Assembly: GCF_018688235.1 (NCBI RefSeq)
Contig: NZ_CP061313.1
Span: 1,471,130 to 1,535,129 of the forward strand
Origin: Polynucleobacter sp. AP-Nino-20-G2
GTDB lineage: Bacteria; Pseudomonadota; Gammaproteobacteria; Burkholderiales; Burkholderiaceae
Direction of reading: 5' to 3'
Length of the DNA stretch: 64,000 bases
Shown in pieces: positions 34,901 to 44,576 of this stretch. Below the pieces are notes generated by a model. That model saw nothing but the letters and a program-made list of their open reading frames with translations. It ran no database searches and was not told where the DNA came from. Every line of letters starts with the position of its first letter. Position 1 is the stretch's first letter. The position numbers and the translations under genes are program-made.

Positions 34901-36091
34901 TTAGGGTCTGACTTGATTAATTAGTAAACGAACCTTGCCAGAGCCTACCTTGATGGTTTGAGGTGCGGAAACAAGATCTCCGGCTTCTGGCATAGCCATG
35001 CCCGACTTCGAGACGCGCACCTCCACCGACACTTCAGGCAGTTGAGATAACAAAGCATTGGGGTTCATTGCCAAAGCATCATCCAAAACGAAGTTCATTG
35101 GAAAAGCGGTAACCGGGGTTTTTAGGACTGCTACCGGCATGCGCTCACCCGGCTTACGTGCGATCACCATCAAGATATCGCCTGATTTGACTTTCGCCTT
35201 CAATTCCGGAGCAATATCAATCTGGCCGCTAACACTCTGATTGCTCATAACAGGAGCTGAAGCAGCGGGAAGTCCGCCCTTAGAGCGAGCCTCAGAAATT
35301 GATGTGGCAATGGCTCGAGACTCATCCGAATCAGCGGGCAATTGTTTAGCTAAGCGCTCCCAAGACTGCACGGCAGCTTTGTAGTTTTGCGCATTAAATG
35401 ATGCTGTTCCAGACAGCCAAAGAGCGAGCAAATTATCCGGATCCATAGCAAGCGCTTTATTAATCAGCTGCAGCGGCTTGCCAGCAAAACTACCATTCGC
35501 ATTGCTTGCCAATACATCGGCATAATCAGCCAATAACTGTGGGTCTGACTCTACAAAGGATCCGGCTCTTGCATATGCCTTTTCCGCCTCAGCATTGCGC
35601 CCTAAAATTCGATAGGAGCGCGCCAACATTGCCCAGCCCTTCAAATTGTCAGGTTCTTTTTCCATCTTGGCAGCAAACTCAGCTACCATTTTCTCAACAG
35701 ACTCTTGAGTCATTGGCTTTTCAGAACGCTTCTCAGCAACCCGGGATGCGCCACCAAGAACAAAATACATTCCAATAGACAGGACCACTACAAAGATACA
35801 GATTCCAAGCATCGTCTTTTTAGGCGACCCCATGACTGACAAATCATCAGCCTCATCGGTATCCTGGAATAGGCGTTGGCGCATTTCAGCGTGAGCCTGC
35901 TCATAACTTGCATCATCCACCAACCCAGACAATCGATCTGCCTCGAGCTTATCCAACTCCTCTCGATAGATCGCTGCATTCATTTGACGACGTGAGGTAG
36001 CTGATTCCGAATTAGGGAAGAAGAATGGGCGCAGCAGTAACACTAAGACCAGAATCAATAAGAGAAATACTGGAATCAGAAAACTAGTCAT
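34901..36091 (-). CDS. ccmI: cytochrome c maturation protein CcmI
   Basis: A 396-residue protein with an N-terminal membrane helix (about 4-24), a cytosolic loop rich in charged residues, a second helix (about 94-112) and a periplasmic TPR part (about 135-250, with KGWAMLARSYRILGRNAEAE). A C-terminal beta domain begins at about 285 (SGQIDIAPELKAKV). CcmI holds apocytochrome c for the haem ligation complex CcmFH. It is the last gene of the ccm operon and overlaps ccmH by 8 bp. Confidence 0.94.
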   Translation of the reverse strand: MTSFLIPVFLLLILVLVLLLRPFFFPNSESATSRRQMNAAIYREELDKLEADRLSGLVDDASYEQAHAEMRQRLFQDTDEADDLSVMGSPKKTMLGICIFVVVLSIGMYFVLGGASRVAEKRSEKPMTQESVEKMVAEFAAKMEKEPDNLKGWAMLARSYRILGRNAEAEKAYARAGSFVESDPQLLADYADVLASNANGSFAGKPLQLINKALAMDPDNLLALWLSGTASFNAQNYKAAVQSWERLAKQLPADSDESRAIATSISEARSKGGLPAASAPVMSNQSVSGQIDIAPELKAKVKSGDILMVIARKPGERMPVAVLKTPVTAFPMNFVLDDALAMNPNALLSQLPEVSVEVRVSKSGMAMPEAGDLVSAPQTIKVGSGKVRLLINQVRP

Positions 36092-36584
36092 GTCTACTTT
36101 CAGTTACGTCCGACGATGCATCTTTTAATAACGTATCAATACGGCGATTTTCTTCATCAGATAATGTGGCGCTAGGAACGATTTGATTCCTGCGGCGCAG
36201 GTAGGCCATCAAACCAATGATGCCAGCCAATAAAATAACAAATGGGCCAAGCCATAACAACCAAGTAATCGGCTTAACGGGCGGTCGATACAACACAAAA
36301 TCGCCATAGCGCTCCACCATGAAGCTACGAATTTGATCGTCCGTCCTTCCTTCTTTGATCAGATTGCGAATTTCTCTACGCAAATCATTTGCTAGATCCG
36401 AGCGTGAGCCCGCGAGAGATTCGTTTTGACAAACTAGACAACGCATTTCTTCCGAAATGATGATCAAACGCTGCTCAGTCAACGGATCATCAGCCAACGG
36501 CGCAGCATCCTTGGCCAAAGCAAAGTTCAGCGCGCACATAGCCGACAAAAGAAACAGGAAAGAAAGGGTGGCCCGCTTCATCAT
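36084..36584 (-). CDS. ccmH: cytochrome c maturation protein CcmH
   Basis: A 166-residue protein with signal sequence, redox motif Cys49-x2-Cys52 in EMRCLVCQNES and the conserved DLRREIRNLIKEG and YGDFVLYRPP. A membrane helix at about 112-130 (LLWLGPFVILLAGIIGLMAY) follows. It reduces the cysteines of apocytochrome c before haem attachment. It overlaps ccmG by 4 bp. The short length shows the single-domain form, with CcmI encoded separately. Confidence 0.95.
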   Translation of the reverse strand: MMKRATLSFLFLLSAMCALNFALAKDAAPLADDPLTEQRLIIISEEMRCLVCQNESLAGSRSDLANDLRREIRNLIKEGRTDDQIRSFMVERYGDFVLYRPPVKPITWLLWLGPFVILLAGIIGLMAYLRRRNQIVPSATLSDEENRRIDTLLKDASSDVTESRHD

Positions 36585-37108
36585 TTTTTCAACTCAGTCA
36601 AAAGAGGAATGATCTTCTGATTCAAAATTTCTATGGTCACCGGGCCAATATGTTTAAAGCGAATAATGCCCGCCTTATCAATCACATAAGTCTCAGGAAC
36701 TCCGTAGACACCATAATCGATACCAACTCGACCATTGGCATCAAAAGCCGAAAGAACATAAGGATTTCCTTGGCGCGACAACATCGCCAAGGCATCTTCA
36801 CGCTTATCTTTGTAATCCAGACCAATAATGGGCGCTACCTGCAATTTTCCAAGCTCGAGCAAAACAGGATGCTCTTCACGGCAAGCAACACACCAAGATG
36901 CCCAAACATTCAATACCCAAGGTTGGCCCTTCAAACTCTCAGGAGAAAAAGTCTTTGCAGGGTCAGCCAATTGGGGCAATGTAAATGCAGGCGCCGCTTT
37001 TCCTATTAAGGGGGACGGCACCTCATGCGGATCACGATTTAAACCTACAGCCAAAAACCCGATCAAAATTACAAATAGGAATAGTGGGATTAAAAACTTG
37101 GCCTTCAT
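36581..37108 (-). CDS. ccmG: periplasmic thiol-disulfide reductase CcmG/DsbE
   Basis: A 175-residue membrane-anchored thioredoxin. It has an N-terminal helix (about 5-23), the active site Cys73-x2-Cys76 in WASWCVACREEHP, and the cis-proline loop GVPETYVID. The acidic patch and long central insert are typical of CcmG. It supplies electrons for apocytochrome c and CcmH reduction. It overlaps both ccmF and ccmH by 4 bp. Confidence 0.95.
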   Translation of the reverse strand: MKAKFLIPLFLFVILIGFLAVGLNRDPHEVPSPLIGKAAPAFTLPQLADPAKTFSPESLKGQPWVLNVWASWCVACREEHPVLLELGKLQVAPIIGLDYKDKREDALAMLSRQGNPYVLSAFDANGRVGIDYGVYGVPETYVIDKAGIIRFKHIGPVTIEILNQKIIPLLTELKK

Positions 37109-39024
37109 GCGATCGACTTCCGTAACTTCATACGATAGCGCTTATCAGACATTGCCAAAACACCACCGAGCGCCATGAATAAACAACCGCCCCAGATCCA
37201 ATCCACAAAAGGCTTGTAATAGACCCTGACGGCCCACGAATGATCTTCTAACTCTTCGCCCAAGGAAACATAGATATCACGGGTTAAGCCAACATCAATT
37301 GCCGCCTCGGTCATTGGCATCGTTGAAGAGAAATAGCTACGCTTTTCCGGATACAGGGTTGCAACTAACTGACCATTACGACTAAGCAAGAAAGTGCCTT
37401 GCATTGCTTTGTAGTTCGGTCCTGGAACAGCACCAACGCTCTGCAACTGAATTTGATAACCGCCAACGCTGACACTTTCACCAGCCAGCATCCGGACATC
37501 TTTTTCCTCTTGATAGGCGCCCACCATCGTGACGCCAATCACGAATATCGCAATCCCCAGATGTGCAAGCTGCATGCCGATAAATGAGCGCGTGGGCTTG
37601 CCTGCTTTTGTTTGACGAATAATCTGCAGGACGCCTGATGCCATCACCCAAAAAGCCAATAGAAAACCAAGACTTCCCAACCAGGTAAATTCGCCCATGA
37701 CTATTGGAATCAGGACTGCTGCAATCACCGCCACTACCGCAGCAACCCACAAGCGCTTAATAACATCCACAAGATTTGAATTTTTCCAACTGGTCCAAGG
37801 TCCAATGCCCATCAGCACCAATAATGGAATCATGATGGGAACAAAGACGCTATTAAAGTAAGGAGGGCCTACCGATATTTTTCCTAAATGCAATGCATCG
37901 ATCAATAAGGGATACAGAGTTCCTAGCAACACAGATGCTGCGGAAACCACCAAGAAAACATTTCCCAACAAGATGAATGTTTCTCGTGATGTCAGACTGA
38001 ATTTTCCGCCCAGCGAACTTTTAGGGGCGCGCCATGCATACAGCGTTAAAGATGAGCCAACAACTAAGGCTAGGAATATCAAAATAAAGATGCCGCGCTT
38101 TGGGTCCGTCGCAAATGCATGAACCGATGTCAACACTCCCGAGCGCACCAAAAAAGTTCCCAAAAGAGAAAGTGAAAACGCGGTGATTGCTAAGAGAACA
38201 GTCCAACTCTTAAAACCGCCCCGCTTTTCTGTAACTGCCAAAGAATGCAATAAAGCAGTGCCGACCAGCCAAGGAATAAAAGACGCATTCTCTACCGGAT
38301 CCCAGAACCACCAACCGCCCCAACCCAATTCGTAATATGCCCACCAAGATCCAAGTGCAATTCCAAGCGTCAAAAAGACCCACGCGGCAGTTGTCCAAGG
38401 ACGAGACCAGCGCGCCCAAGCAGCATCTAACCTACCCGATAACAAGGAAGCAATAGCAAATGCAAATGCGACTGAGAAGCCCACGTAACCCATGTACAAC
38501 ATAGGTGGATGAAATACGAGCCCAGGATCTTGAAGCAGTGGATTCAAAGAGCGCCCATCTTGCGCAGCAGGCAATAATCGTTCAAAGGGATTTGAGGTCG
38601 TTAGGACAAATAGCAGCAGGCCAGTAGTCACCAACCCCAATACCCCAATCACGCGCGCCACCATAAATTCATCCAAAGACTTGGAGAGCTGAGAAACTAA
38701 AAAGGTCCAAGTGGATAACAAGAAAATCCATAGCAATAAGGAGCCCTCGTGACCACCCCATACCGCGCCCAAACGATATATGACTGGAAGCTGAGAGTTG
38801 GAATGCTCTGCCACATACAGGACAGAAAAATCATTCACATAAAAACTCCAAGCCAGAATGGCAAAAGAAAGTGCCAGCAATAAGAACATGGTTTGCGCTG
38901 CCGGTCTTGCCAACAAAATCCATTCCCGACGTCCCCGATGAGCGCCCATCAAAGGTAGCGCCCCTTGAATGATGGCAACACATAAAGCCAAAATTAATGC
39001 ATAGTGCCCAAACTCAGGAATCAT
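37105..39024 (-). CDS. ccmF: haem lyase CcmF
   Basis: A 639-residue polytopic protein with about 15 helices. The haem-handling WWD domain is clear: WGGWWFWDPVENASFIPW near residues 233-250, with flanking conserved histidines. YRLGAVWGGHEGSLLLW near 85-100 and PGLVFHPPMLYMGYVG near 167-182 are also CcmF marks. Together with CcmH and CcmI it attaches haem to CxxCH motifs. It starts 3 bp after ccmE. Confidence 0.96.
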   Translation of the reverse strand: MIPEFGHYALILALCVAIIQGALPLMGAHRGRREWILLARPAAQTMFLLLALSFAILAWSFYVNDFSVLYVAEHSNSQLPVIYRLGAVWGGHEGSLLLWIFLLSTWTFLVSQLSKSLDEFMVARVIGVLGLVTTGLLLFVLTTSNPFERLLPAAQDGRSLNPLLQDPGLVFHPPMLYMGYVGFSVAFAFAIASLLSGRLDAAWARWSRPWTTAAWVFLTLGIALGSWWAYYELGWGGWWFWDPVENASFIPWLVGTALLHSLAVTEKRGGFKSWTVLLAITAFSLSLLGTFLVRSGVLTSVHAFATDPKRGIFILIFLALVVGSSLTLYAWRAPKSSLGGKFSLTSRETFILLGNVFLVVSAASVLLGTLYPLLIDALHLGKISVGPPYFNSVFVPIMIPLLVLMGIGPWTSWKNSNLVDVIKRLWVAAVVAVIAAVLIPIVMGEFTWLGSLGFLLAFWVMASGVLQIIRQTKAGKPTRSFIGMQLAHLGIAIFVIGVTMVGAYQEEKDVRMLAGESVSVGGYQIQLQSVGAVPGPNYKAMQGTFLLSRNGQLVATLYPEKRSYFSSTMPMTEAAIDVGLTRDIYVSLGEELEDHSWAVRVYYKPFVDWIWGGCLFMALGGVLAMSDKRYRMKLRKSIA

Positions 39025-39027
39025 TAT

Positions 39028-39459
39028 TTATTTACTTCCATTTTTTTGAGCCTGCTCTAAAGCATGCTTCGCCTCTGGCGGCATATAATTTTCATCGTGC
39101 TTTGCAAGCACTTCACTGGCAATAAATTGCCCCGTTGGATCGAGGCGCCCCTGAATAACTGCGCCTTTACCTTCTTTAAACAAATCGGGAAGAATGCCGG
39201 TATAAGCAACAGGAATATCTTTCACCATATCAGTAATCACAAAGTGAACCGTTAAACCATCGCGCTTTAGCGACCCATCTTTGACCATACCGCCAATGCG
39301 AAATACTTGGCCTTGCGGCGCTTTACCTGCAACCACTTCGCTCGGAGTGACATAAAGCGCGATATTGCTGTTGAGGGCATTCAAAATCAATACAGCAGCT
39401 AAACCAATAGCAGTCAGCGCGCCAATAATAATGGCAGCTCGTTTATGTCTAGGCTTCAC
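39028..39459 (-). CDS. ccmE: haem chaperone CcmE
   Basis: A 143-residue protein with an N-terminal membrane anchor (about 8-28) and an OB-fold beta barrel. The haem-binding histidine is His121 in [13 protein letters not shown], the standard HxxxY motif with Tyr125. It carries haem covalently from CcmC to CcmF. It overlaps ccmD by 4 bp. The tail after the motif is short and Lys-rich. Confidence 0.96.
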   Translation of the reverse strand: MKPRHKRAAIIIGALTAIGLAAVLILNALNSNIALYVTPSEVVAGKAPQGQVFRIGGMVKDGSLKRDGLTVHFVITDMVKDIPVAYTGILPDLFKEGKGAVIQGRLDPTGQFIASEVLAKHDENYMPPEAKHALEQAQKNGSK

Positions 39460-39644
39460 TTTCTACTCTCTTGATCAAATTGCTCTGCTCTTACTTCACG
39501 ACGAAGTCTGCGAACAATGGACTGATGACGCACGCGAACAGCCATAGGCTCCAGAAGGAGAACTAAAGCACATACCCCAAAACTGCACCAAACATAGAGC
39601 GCGTATCCACCCATCTCAAAGAATTCAGCCGGGCTATTCCACAT
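39456..39644 (-). CDS. ccmD: cytochrome c maturation protein CcmD
   Basis: A 62-residue protein. [20 protein letters not shown] marks the single membrane helix with the family MGGYAxYVW pattern, followed by a basic cytosolic tail. CcmD helps release haem-loaded CcmE from CcmABC. Its first base overlaps the last base of ccmC. Confidence 0.93.
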   Translation of the reverse strand: MWNSPAEFFEMGGYALYVWCSFGVCALVLLLEPMAVRVRHQSIVRRLRREVRAEQFDQESRK

Positions 39645-40414
39645 TAGCGTTGCACCTCATTTAATTGTTTAACCCAATCAGTATGAGCCTCACGCTCCAA
39701 AATGATGGTACGCACACGCATTAACCCTACTGCAATTGAGTACATCCAAAAACATAAGGCCATTAATAACATTCCCCAGAGCATCGTCTGAGCCATAGCA
39801 GGAGCTTTACTTAAGGAGACGGATGCGCCTTGATGCAAGGTATTCCACCATTTCACTGAAAAATAAATAATCGGAACATTGACCACGCCGACCAATGCAA
39901 GAATTGCACCCGCCTTGTCCGCGCGACGAACATTATCAATCGAGGCCTGCAACGCAATAAATCCTAAGTAGAGAAATAGCAGAATTAATTCGGAAGTAAG
40001 GCGCGCATCCCACACCCACCAAGCACCCCACATTGGCTTACCCCAAAATGCGCCAGTCCACAAAGAAAGAAAGGCCATCCAAGCACCAATCGGCGCAAGC
40101 GCCTGAGCCATCATCGCTGATAAGCGGGTATTAAAAACCAAGCCCAAACCAGCCCAAGCTGCCATCACTATATAGATAAACATCGACATCCAAGATGCGG
40201 GCACGTGAATAAAAATAATGCGATATCCCTGACCCTGTACTGCATCAACTGGCGCAACAAAAAAACTGACCCATAAACCCGCCACTCCAAAAATAAAGGA
40301 GAGCGCCCAAAACCAAGGGATCATTTTTCCAGCCAAAGGATAAAAGATGCTTGGGCTCGAGAATCTGAACCAATTCATCACACGACTTGTAGGCAAATTA
40401 TTTACATTACTCAT
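39644..40414 (-). CDS. ccmC: haem-handling membrane protein CcmC
   Basis: A 256-residue, six-helix protein with the WWD motif MWGAWWVWDARLTSELIL near residues 132-149. Flanking histidines are His-71 region (IFIHVPASWMSMFIYI) and LHQGAS. It presents haem to CcmE with help from the CcmAB ATPase and CcmD. The N-terminus (about 20 residues before the first helix) is longer than in E. coli. It overlaps ccmB by 4 bp. Confidence 0.95.
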   Translation of the reverse strand: MSNVNNLPTSRVMNWFRFSSPSIFYPLAGKMIPWFWALSFIFGVAGLWVSFFVAPVDAVQGQGYRIIFIHVPASWMSMFIYIVMAAWAGLGLVFNTRLSAMMAQALAPIGAWMAFLSLWTGAFWGKPMWGAWWVWDARLTSELILLFLYLGFIALQASIDNVRRADKAGAILALVGVVNVPIIYFSVKWWNTLHQGASVSLSKAPAMAQTMLWGMLLMALCFWMYSIAVGLMRVRTIILEREAHTDWVKQLNEVQR

Positions 40415-41076
40415 TCAATAGCAATCTTTACGGCTGTAGCACTCACCCAAGGCACAAATACCAAGGCCAAAATGAATAAGGCGCCCAGTAGGGAAAAATG
40501 GCCAGTGACATCAAGGCCCACGCTATTGGCATACACAGCGCCTGCGCCAAAAATTAACACTGGAATATAAAGCGGCAAAATTAACAGGCTCATCAGCACA
40601 CTACCGCCCCTGACGCCTAAAGTTAATGCCGCCCCAATAGAGCCTAACAATGATAAAACAGGTGTACCCAATAATAGAGCCAGCATGAGAATCTTGAGGG
40701 AAGCTGCATCCAAATCAAACTGAATACCAATCACGGGTGCCAGCAAAACCAAAGGGAGCCCGGAAACTAACCAATGGGCAACGATTTTCCCGAAAACCAA
40801 TGAAGTAAAGGCGTTAGGAGAAAGAATCAATTGCTCCAAAGTGCCATCAGCATAATCTGCGGCGAACATCCGTTGCAATCCCAACAATGTTGAAAGCAAA
40901 GCTGCAACCCAAATCACGCCAGGCGCAATCTTTCTCAATAAAGCCGCATCAGCCCCAATACCCAAGGGAAACAAGCTAGTCACAATCACAAAGAAAAATA
41001 GTGCTGTTAAGACTTCGCTTTTCCGACGCATTACCAGTAGCAAATCACGCTGGACGATTGCGATAAAGGCATTCAT
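40411..41076 (-). CDS. ccmB: haem exporter ABC permease CcmB
   Basis: A 221-residue, six-helix ABC permease with the CcmB signatures FFVIVTSLFPLGIGAD and YADGTLEQLILSPN, and LLILPLYIPVLIFGAGA toward the C-terminus. With CcmA and CcmC it drives release of haem-loaded CcmE. It overlaps ccmA and ccmC by 4 bp each, consistent with coupled translation. Confidence 0.95.
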   Translation of the reverse strand: MNAFIAIVQRDLLLVMRRKSEVLTALFFFVIVTSLFPLGIGADAALLRKIAPGVIWVAALLSTLLGLQRMFAADYADGTLEQLILSPNAFTSLVFGKIVAHWLVSGLPLVLLAPVIGIQFDLDAASLKILMLALLLGTPVLSLLGSIGAALTLGVRGGSVLMSLLILPLYIPVLIFGAGAVYANSVGLDVTGHFSLLGALFILALVFVPWVSATAVKIAIE

Positions 41077-41720
41077 AAATCAAGTGCCTTTAAGTTTGGA
41101 ATGTCTAGATGCTGATGGCTCGTCAGCACAACCAGGCCATTTAGCGCGAGATGCTCAACAATCAATTCTTTTAGCTCCTGCGCGGCGTGAACATCTAGGG
41201 CATTAAAGGGTTCATCCAAAATCCAAATTTGCGCACGGCGAGTGAGCATGCGCGCCATGAGAACTCGTTTTTTCTGTCCAGCAGATAAGCAATTTACTGG
41301 AAGATCTTCACGACTCTTTAAGCCAAAACGGCACAGGGCCATAAAGGCACTCTCCTCAGAAAGCCCAACCCCATCAATGGCGGCATACATTCGCAAATTC
41401 TCAAGAGCAGTGAGGTCCTCCTTGAGGGCATCCCGGTGGCCTAAAAATAGGAGCTTGTTATGAAAGGCTTCCGCCTCACTTTTGATTGACTTACCGCCCG
41501 AAAGAATCTCACCGGACTCTGGCAAGGAAAGGCCCGTCAGCAAACGTAAGAGGCTCGTTTTTCCAACACCATTCTCACCCCGAATATGCAGGCACTCGCC
41601 TGCAAAAACCTGGAAATCCACCTTCGAAAAGAGCTTGCGCTCACCCCGTACACAGGCAATAGCCCGTGCCTCAAGCATGGGCAAATTAGATTGGGGGAAA
41701 GGAGAGTTAATGGCTGTCAT
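41073..41720 (-). CDS. ccmA: haem exporter ABC ATPase CcmA
   Basis: A 215-residue ABC ATPase. The Walker A motif GENGVGKT is at residues 48-55, the signature is LSAGQKKRV and Walker B is IWILDEPF. LSAGQ followed by KKR rather than QRR is typical of CcmA. It is the first gene of a nine-gene ccm operon running to 34901, with overlaps of 1-8 bp or a gap of 3 bp at every junction. ATP hydrolysis is needed to release holo-CcmE from CcmC. Confidence 0.95.
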   Translation of the reverse strand: MTAINSPFPQSNLPMLEARAIACVRGERKLFSKVDFQVFAGECLHIRGENGVGKTSLLRLLTGLSLPESGEILSGGKSIKSEAEAFHNKLLFLGHRDALKEDLTALENLRMYAAIDGVGLSEESAFMALCRFGLKSREDLPVNCLSAGQKKRVLMARMLTRRAQIWILDEPFNALDVHAAQELKELIVEHLALNGLVVLTSHQHLDIPNLKALDL

Positions 41721-41884
41721 CAGAAGAAATGGCTTGAATCAAACCACTTCAGACATTGTCCAAGAGCCCCTCAAGGCTGTCAAACCGCCTAAAACAGTAA
41801 TTTAAAGAATAAATTCTTTTAATTCAATCGCTTAGGTGATTATAAGCCGAGTCTAGAGGGAGGCTCTCCTGAAGATCAAAGCAC

Positions 41885-42739
41885 TTAAAGCCGAACCGTC
41901 TGCCCTTCGGTCATTGGAATGATTTTGATTGGACTGCCTTTCATGGCATCCTGGAACTCTAGGAGGGTGCCTTTGGTCAGTGGATTGGAGTTGTAGTGCA
42001 TAGGGATGACCATCTTTGGCTTCACCCATGTTTTCAAGGCATAGGCGGCATCATCGGGGGCCATCGTGAAATTTCCACCAATCGGGATCAACACTAAATC
42101 TGGCTTGTAATGCTCGCTAATAAACTTCATATCAGTAAAGAGGCCTGTGTCACCCATGTGCCAAATTTTGAAGCCATTCTCTAATTCAATGATGTAACCC
42201 ATTGGCTCGCCGGCTGGATGAGATTCCATCTTATCGGTGGCTGGATTTTTCCAAACCAACAAGGAAGAATGCTCCGCTTGGACGGCAGTTACTTTGATCC
42301 CGGGTAGCGGTGTTACGCGCCCTGTTTTATTAAAACGATACCCTAGATCACCAGACAATATACCCAAAGTGATTAATGGGGTCACCATATCTGCCGGTCC
42401 ATACAACTTTGTATTGTTGGATTTTGCAATCGCTGGAGCATCGCCAATATGATCGACGTGGGCATGGGTTACCAATAACAAATCGATTGGTCCGATGGCA
42501 GCCAAGTCATTTTTATACTGAGGAGGTGTTTTAGGGCCGCCGGTAATCCATGGATCAATCAAAATCATTTTTCCACTGGGGCTCTTGATACGAAAACCTG
42601 CTTGACCGAGCCATAAGAGCTCAGTACCGCCTTGCACATTCGCTTTGTCTGCAGTTTGCGCATGTGCAACTGATGCACCAGACAAGAATACATACGTTAG
42701 CGCCACCACCAAAGAACTCAAACGGGAATAAACAGGCAC
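41885..42739 (-). CDS. exported metallo-beta-lactamase-fold hydrolase (UPF0173-like)
   Basis: A 284-residue protein starting at GTG 42739, chosen because GGAG stands six bases upstream and a signal peptide follows at once (VVALTYVFLSGASVAHAQ). The metal motif HAHVDH lies at 92-97, with HMGDTG and PMHYNSNP further on, matching the UPF0173 metal-dependent hydrolase group. That group is usually cytosolic and about 230 residues, so an exported form is noteworthy. Substrate unknown; lactonase or phosphodiesterase-type hydrolysis is possible. An in-frame ATG at 42772 is less likely. Confidence 0.85.
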   Translation of the reverse strand: MPVYSRLSSLVVALTYVFLSGASVAHAQTADKANVQGGTELLWLGQAGFRIKSPSGKMILIDPWITGGPKTPPQYKNDLAAIGPIDLLLVTHAHVDHIGDAPAIAKSNNTKLYGPADMVTPLITLGILSGDLGYRFNKTGRVTPLPGIKVTAVQAEHSSLLVWKNPATDKMESHPAGEPMGYIIELENGFKIWHMGDTGLFTDMKFISEHYKPDLVLIPIGGNFTMAPDDAAYALKTWVKPKMVIPMHYNSNPLTKGTLLEFQDAMKGSPIKIIPMTEGQTVRL

Positions 42740-42874
42740 GATAATCTCCAAGATTTGTATTGATCTCGTCAAACTATAGCCGAGAAAAGAGAACTTGGCT
42801 TATATGGCAGCGCATCATTTAAGCCAGTCTTCAGCAAAAGGACGAGCACTAACGATCGATAGCGCAAGATCTCG

Positions 42875-43285
42875 CTACTTCCAGAAGATAGAAATCTTCT
42901 GGGGTGTCGCAGGATTGATGGAAATCACTCGCTTTTGAGGTGCTCCTTGATAAACAGCATCTACCGAATAGGTGCCAGCAGCCAAGTTAATCAGGATATA
43001 AGGGCCATCAGCCTGGGCATCAAATATCACGTGATTGTTGGCATTCAGAATCTTGATCTTTGCGCCAAAGATCCAAACGCCACGACCACCCTCGAGCTGG
43101 GAGAGCTCCAGCAACAATGGCCACTGCTTTGCTTCCGCCAAAATTGCTGTCGACTCTTCCTCACCCACTCCACCAGAAATATAAGAGATACCTTGTGAAT
43201 ATTGCGTGTCTGGGATTTGCGCAAACCCCGGAGCACTAAAAACCAAAAGGGATGTCACCACTACGAATTTCATCGCCAGTTGCAT
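42875..43285 (-). CDS. exported small protein with beta-sandwich-like repeat, unknown function
   Basis: A 136-residue protein. ATG 43285 is preceded by a near-perfect AGGAGG seven bases upstream. The signal peptide MQLAMKFVVVTSLLVFSAPGFA is followed by mostly beta-type sequence: KIKILNANNHVIFDAQADGP then LINLAAGTYSVDAVYQG. This looks like a carboxypeptidase regulatory-like (transthyretin-like) domain in which NLAAGTYSV is the typical strand-turn. I do not recognise a named family. It lies 32 bp downstream of the choloylglycine-hydrolase-like gene on the same strand. Confidence 0.75.
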   Translation of the reverse strand: MQLAMKFVVVTSLLVFSAPGFAQIPDTQYSQGISYISGGVGEEESTAILAEAKQWPLLLELSQLEGGRGVWIFGAKIKILNANNHVIFDAQADGPYILINLAAGTYSVDAVYQGAPQKRVISINPATPQKISIFWK

Positions 43286-43317
43286 CAAAATACCTCCTAT
43301 AGAAGCTATATCCAATA

Positions 43318-44427
43318 TTAGTTAATGGATAAATATGACTGGGGCTTATTTACATCGTAGAACTGAATTGCTTTTGCATTCACATCGATCTTCTTCAAGT
43401 CGAATGCCTGCACATTAGTTGAATCAAACATCTTGAGGTAGTACATCATATTTTTATTATCTGCGACCACAGACCACTCGGTAATTTCAATGCCACCCGC
43501 TCCACCACCATAAGCATTCGTTGCAGGCAAGCTAATCGCGCCAGGAGGAATATCAAAGCTACCCAAGATATGCCAAGCTGTATTAGTTTGCTGAACTGTT
43601 GAGTAACTTGCTGGAACAGACTTCGTCAAGAAGAGTGCACGAATAAAGCGACTTGGACTGAGATAGTCACCAGGTAAGCCATGCAAGCCACTGCCAGAGC
43701 TAGGTGGCACATAGGTCGCGCCATTAATCACCAGCGGATTTTTTTCAACGCTAGTGAGATTTGCATAGTTCCCAATATTGTTGAGTTGATCTCTAAATGC
43801 TGGATCATTTGTCATTACGCCAGTAGGGTTATCGGTGATCACCAAATCGCCCTTAAGGTACTCCACCACAATGCTTTTTCCAGCCGCGTCATGCAAGGTC
43901 ATGCGTACTGGTGCAGATTGATTGTTGTAGGCGGGGATAATAGAACGGTTCACTTTGATTTTATTAAAGCCGACTTTTACTTCTTCGACCGTGGCAAAGT
44001 TTGTCAAGGCGTACATCAGCATCTGAATAGAGGCAATACTATTGGCAGAGTCTGCCGGCGCTACAACTTGGTATGCAGCCGTATTAGGCGCATTGAGTAA
44101 GCCGCCTACTAAACCTTTCTCATTCATGCCATCCACTAATACCGGCATACCCAAACCATTCATACCAGCTACTGCGTATTTAGAAGTCCAGTTCAGGCCC
44201 GTACCAGGCTTACTATCGACACCAACACCAAGTAAGGGCAGGTTTCTTGGGATAACCGTCAGCTGAGATTTGAGCGGGAGCCCAAACTCCATCGTGCGGC
44301 CATAAACAAATCCGCCATCACTACCTTTCAATAAAAAGCTAGTGCAAGCATTTCCAATCGCTGGCGCCAAAGCCAAAGAAGCGGCAATAGAAGTGGCAAG
44401 CACTTTTTTGATAAAACTCTTTTTCAT
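43318..44427 (-). CDS. exported choloylglycine hydrolase/penicillin V acylase family protein
   Basis: A 369-residue Ntn hydrolase. ATG 44427 has GGAG five bases upstream. The signal sequence ends at about residue 27, so Cys28 (GNACTSFLLK) becomes the N-terminal nucleophile after export; VYGRTMEFG at 42-50 carries the conserved Arg, and VMTNDPAF near 207 the conserved Asn-Asp. Gram-negative exported members cleave penicillin V and long-chain acyl-homoserine lactones; bile acids are unlikely substrates in fresh water. It is probably cotranscribed with the following 136-residue exported protein. Confidence 0.9.
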   Translation of the reverse strand: MKKSFIKKVLATSIAASLALAPAIGNACTSFLLKGSDGGFVYGRTMEFGLPLKSQLTVIPRNLPLLGVGVDSKPGTGLNWTSKYAVAGMNGLGMPVLVDGMNEKGLVGGLLNAPNTAAYQVVAPADSANSIASIQMLMYALTNFATVEEVKVGFNKIKVNRSIIPAYNNQSAPVRMTLHDAAGKSIVVEYLKGDLVITDNPTGVMTNDPAFRDQLNNIGNYANLTSVEKNPLVINGATYVPPSSGSGLHGLPGDYLSPSRFIRALFLTKSVPASYSTVQQTNTAWHILGSFDIPPGAISLPATNAYGGGAGGIEITEWSVVADNKNMMYYLKMFDSTNVQAFDLKKIDVNAKAIQFYDVNKPQSYLSIN

Positions 44428-44515
44428 AAACACTCCAGATAGGGATGGTAGACAGAATCTATTGTCGATTCTACTGCCGAAGCCATGGCACTAGATATAG
44501 GACGGACGCATAAAA

Positions 44516-44537
44516 AAGCCCCGCAAAAGCGGGGCTT
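44516..44537 (-). terminator. rho-independent terminator of the quinone oxidoreductase gene
   Basis: AAGCCCCGC, loop of four, GCGGGGCTT. Read on the - strand, the stem is followed by a T-run. It lies 40 bp after the oxidoreductase stop codon. Confidence 0.9.
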
Positions 44538-44576
44538 CTCTTAACTCTACAAAGACTGCCAAAGACTCATCATGCC

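Noticed and set aside
42762..42776. FNR-like sequence near 42765 upstream of the metallo-beta-lactamase gene
   Set aside because: TTGAT and TCAA halves are present, but the spacing is three bases rather than four and the right half is incomplete.
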